NCBI RefSeq assembly: GCF_000003815.2
Contig: NC_049989.1
Coordinates: forward strand, 13,268,717 to 13,332,716
Length of the DNA: 64,000 bases
Direction of reading: 5' to 3'
From: Branchiostoma floridae
Taxonomy: Eukaryota; Chordata; Leptocardii; Amphioxiformes; Branchiostomatidae
Part shown: one piece after another, positions 61,601-64,000 of the stretch
How the letters are laid out: the number at the start of each line of letters is the position of its first letter
Numbering within the stretch: position 1 is the stretch's first letter
Made by a program: the position numbers and the translations under genes
Notes under the pieces: generated by a model
Database searches by the model: none
Seen by the model: only the letters and a program-made list of their open reading frames with translations
Told to the model about the DNA's origin: nothing

Positions 61601-63792
61601 GATTTGAATAAAATGTATGCCATTGGCAAGGGCCATTTCATAGTCAGATGCCAAATACGTGGTGACAAATGTTTTGAATTTATCAAAACTTCAAAGTTAA
61701 AGTTCTTGCTCTTTTCGTCTTAGCAGACGGTCTGTAGTATTAAGTCTCGCGGCTTCAGTCAGTCCCTCTTTTACTTTGTGAGCTTCTGACTGGACAGCGC
61801 CTCTCGTGCCCCATGCGGCCAATGCTAGTATGGCAGGCTGTCCTACAGAATGCACAGCGGTCTAAAAATACATTTTGTTTAGTAAGATTACGTCTAAATG
61901 GTAACGGAGAAATGCAGTTTAAAAAATCACAGTCAAGTCAAAGTTTATTGCACAACGATTGTGCCAGATATGATGTATGTTAGATTTTGCCTAATATAGG
62001 TACAACAAAGGAGCACTGGCAAACCTGTCAAAATTAACGAATTTAGAATATTCAAAAAAGAATATCATTCACATTTTATGTAGTCAATCATGCATTTGTT
62101 TCCCCACATATGGCTTAGACGAAGTTGAAAAGCCTGGAGAAAGACGGAGAGAGGCTCTTGTCTGAGGTAAGACATGCTTCCGTTTTCCTCCTTGTAGATG
62201 GCCAACTCGTCCTGGTAGACGCTCTACCCCTTAACATCAGACTCCTGAAACTACAGTGACCTGTCTCTATTCATACCTTTAAAAATCTGTCCTAGTTTAT
62301 TATCACTTCCTTACCACCAAACTTCGACCCTCTGTAAATGCCCTATAATTTTAAGTATTCTATTCAGACATTTCATTTCACTATCATTTCTATGATTTAT
62401 TATCAAATTGTGACCTATTATATTTGTCGTTATCATTATTGTTGTTAATATTATCATTGTTACCATTATTGTTGTTATCATTATTGTCGTTGTTATTGTT
62501 GTTTGTTAGCAACGACATACTAATTTTCTTACAATAGTAGTTGTTTGTATCAATAGTTGTTCATTTTAATGTTTAACCGGTTGTAAATGTTGTAACATAA
62601 CAAACGAAAACTAGATGTCGTGACCAAAACACGGACGGTGTAAACTGTTAACGTGTCGTCCAATCCTTTAGTTAGTCAGACGTCTTTTTCATATATATAA
62701 TTGCTTTTCCGACAGCTCAACTCCATGAAATCCACGCTCCTGAAGTCATGGGTGGACCGCAATAATGAGGTGAAGGTCAGTGTCAATGTTTGATTGTGTA
62801 TTACTTGTCGAGCCTTTCTCCTTCTTCATATAACGTTACAGTCTCTTTTGTTGCATTTTCATTCTGTACATACATGTAGTGGGAATCTGCCATGCGCAGG
62901 ACCTTCTAAGGGCTGTAAATGTTTAATGTTTTGACCTCTCCACTTTGCGTAGATAATGCAAGACAGGCTGTTCTCGATGAAGGCCGAGCGGGAAATCTTT
63001 AAGGTAAGTAGCCACCACTTCAGTCTACAACATTGGAACAGAGCCAAACCAGATGTAAACAAGCACTACTGCACACTGACCAATCCATTAACCTGTTTTC
63101 CAAGTTCAAACATTGAGGCCAAAAGTAGAAGTATTTGTGAACTTTTCCATTCCAACCTGAATACTTCTGTTCATTCATTCCAAGTTAACTTCATGCTGAC
63201 GGCAATATTTGTCGGGATAGTTTATATTATCTCATTAAAATGTCACGCCACGGTAGTGGTCTGATCACACGTGGTATACATTCTAGGTCCTCGCAACAGC
63301 GTCAAAAAGGAAGCAAGAGGAAGAAGAGCGCCATTCGAACGAACACATCCAAAGGGTAACACTGATTGTTTCATCTCATGAAACTAAATTTGATATCTGT
63401 TCGATATCCCCTCGAAATAGATAATCGTCGGAAAGTATACATTAAGCTTTATTTAGGAAGACAATTGCAAAAATTAACATCAAATCAAATACAAGAAGCA
63501 CCTTTGCATGTAGATACAGCGTTTGATATGTAACTGTAGTTTCTGTCCTGTCAAGAAATATTGAAAAAGTCGTGACAAGTCATATCCTGAGTGTGATGTG
63601 TGTTTGTATATACAGGTAAGAAGACAGAATCATCGCGAGCAGGTCGCGTACTTGCACCAAGCCTGGCAAGACGCTGCAAGAAGCCCACGTCACGTGTACG
63701 ATCCGAACTGGCCACCAGAGAATTCCATCAACAGGACAGAAAATGTTTCATGTTTTGACAAAGATACCGACCATGTTAGAGACAAAACATGA
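52644..63792 (+). CDS. Coiled-coil cassette gene, copy C (17 exons, 473 aa predicted)
   Basis: Exons: 52644-52713, 54408-54496, 55223-55270, 55613-55666, 56161-56223, 57199-57270, 58121-58168, 58583-58696, 58979-59128, 59682-59831, 60722-60808, 61189-61260, 62119-62166, 62716-62775, 62953-63003, 63287-63355, 63616-63792. The sum is 1422 nt (474 codons with stop). This is the simplest copy: one version each of exons 12-16, so it may be closest to the ancestral layout. Exon 6 (57199-57270) has lost its AG acceptor; skipping it keeps the frame and would give 449 aa. The first half resembles copy A, much of the middle copy B, and exons 15-16 copy A again. Confidence 0.75.
53536..53640. mobile_element. 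Transposon end fragment in intron 1 of copy C
   Basis: AGCCGGTATAACCGCCCTTC followed by GGCGTAACACACCA is the reverse complement of 29601-29634. Copies A and B lack it at this position. Confidence 0.45.
55262..55377. repeat. 58-bp tandem duplication spanning an exon 3 donor
   Basis: CAGCAATCGGTGAGTAGTTT starts at 55262 and again at 55320. The second unit carries an equally good GTGAGT donor at 55329; its use would add 58 nt and break the frame. Confidence 0.85.
57199..57270 (+). CDS. Exon 6 of copy C with mutated acceptor
   Basis: The coding sequence is intact (ALNIIIKEQQDTASLTEELL...), but the preceding GAATGTTCACAG of copies A and B is GAATGTTCACTG here, so the invariant AG is gone. The exon is 72 nt, phase 0-0, and the donor GTAGGC is kept. 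Likely skipped. Confidence 0.65.
57583..57808 (-). mobile_element. tRNA-derived SINE fragment, copy C only
   Basis: On the minus strand, GGCGTCACGTGGCGTAACGG then GTGTGTGGCTCAAAG and CCTGGGTACGAGTCC form a tRNA-like head with A- and B-box-like motifs. Copies A and B have unrelated sequence between the same flanks. Exact ends were not resolved. Confidence 0.55.
59335..59461 (+). mobile_element. Retro-insert shared with copy B
   Basis: Counterpart of 41127-41254, flanked by ACACGTT on both sides. Confidence 0.55.
60509..60668. mobile_element. Small MITE, copy C counterpart
   Basis: Same inverted arms (ATATGGATGACATCC / GGATGTCATCCATAT) as 42222-42394. Confidence 0.6.
61382..61397 (+). repeat. 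Run of 16 G
   Basis: Uninterrupted G16 after GTGTGTGTATGTGTG in the intron after exon 12 of copy C; absent from the other copies. Confidence 0.9.
63616..63792 (+). CDS. Terminal exon of copy C
   Basis: As in copy A, but the first codon is GTA (Val) instead of GCA (Ala). With the acceptor this reads ACAG|GTAAGA, so the exon start is also a strong donor consensus. The rest of the 58-residue tail is unchanged. Confidence 0.75.
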   Translation, partial: VRRQNHREQVAYLHQAWQDAARSPRHVYDPNWPPENSINRTENVSCFDKDTDHVRDKT

Positions 63793-64000
63793 ATCCATAG
63801 CAGTGAGGTTAACGTACTTTAGATTTAGTTCAGATTAGGAATAACTTTGGAGATGAACTGATACATGTAGCAGTTATCAGTGAAAAGAAGTTTTGTTGAG
63901 CGGGTACATCAGTAGATGATGCAGTTCCTTGCTTGAAAACAAATGTGTTTTTTTTAACTGCCAACATCTCGATACTCCTGCTGCTATCACCGCTAGATGG

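Overview
This is a eukaryotic, intron-rich, repeat-rich stretch, not a microbial one. Evidence: very short exons bounded by GT..AG (and two GC..AG) introns, tRNA-derived SINEs, non-LTR retrotransposons, several MITE-type DNA elements, and a leucine-rich-repeat/immunoglobulin (LRR-Ig) transmembrane receptor of the kind known to be expanded in cephalochordates. Amphioxus (Branchiostoma) is my best guess; this is inference from content, not a database match.

Layout. (1) 1-2227: the 3' part of an LRR-Ig transmembrane receptor gene on the + strand. (2) 2.2-3.9 kb: its 3' flank, with a hAT-like end, a SINE with a 12-bp target duplication and a pentanucleotide microsatellite. (3) 4011-18077: coiled-coil gene copy A (21 exons, predicted 933 aa), including a 1251-nt exon made of a 57-bp coding minisatellite. 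(4) 18.6-18.9 kb: a broken copy of the LRR-Ig 3' end, cut by a MITE. (5) 19-23.9 kb: gene-poor spacer with a 1-kb foldback transposon and a (CACAA)n tract. (6) 24055-49747: coiled-coil gene copy B (19 exons, predicted 542 aa). It is stretched by a 3.3-kb non-LTR insertion and about 6.7 kb of B-only DNA in intron 1, and by smaller elements further on. (7) 50.3-50.9 kb: a second broken LRR-Ig 3' end, followed by a near-copy of the 2.2-3.9 kb flank. (8) 52644-63792: coiled-coil gene copy C (17 exons, predicted 473 aa). Three N gaps interrupt the sequence: 38057-38340, 49443-49542 and 52406-52505.

The three coiled-coil genes are the main discovery. I do not recognise the family. Every internal exon from exon 3 onward starts and ends in phase 0, so exons can be duplicated, lost or skipped without shifting frame, and this has happened repeatedly: a 50-codon exon pair, a four-exon block doubled in copy A, an extra exon in copy B, and an acceptor mutation in copy C. 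Different parts of each copy resemble different partners, which suggests gene conversion or unequal crossing over. All gene models come from reading splice sites and comparing the three copies; no transcript evidence was available.
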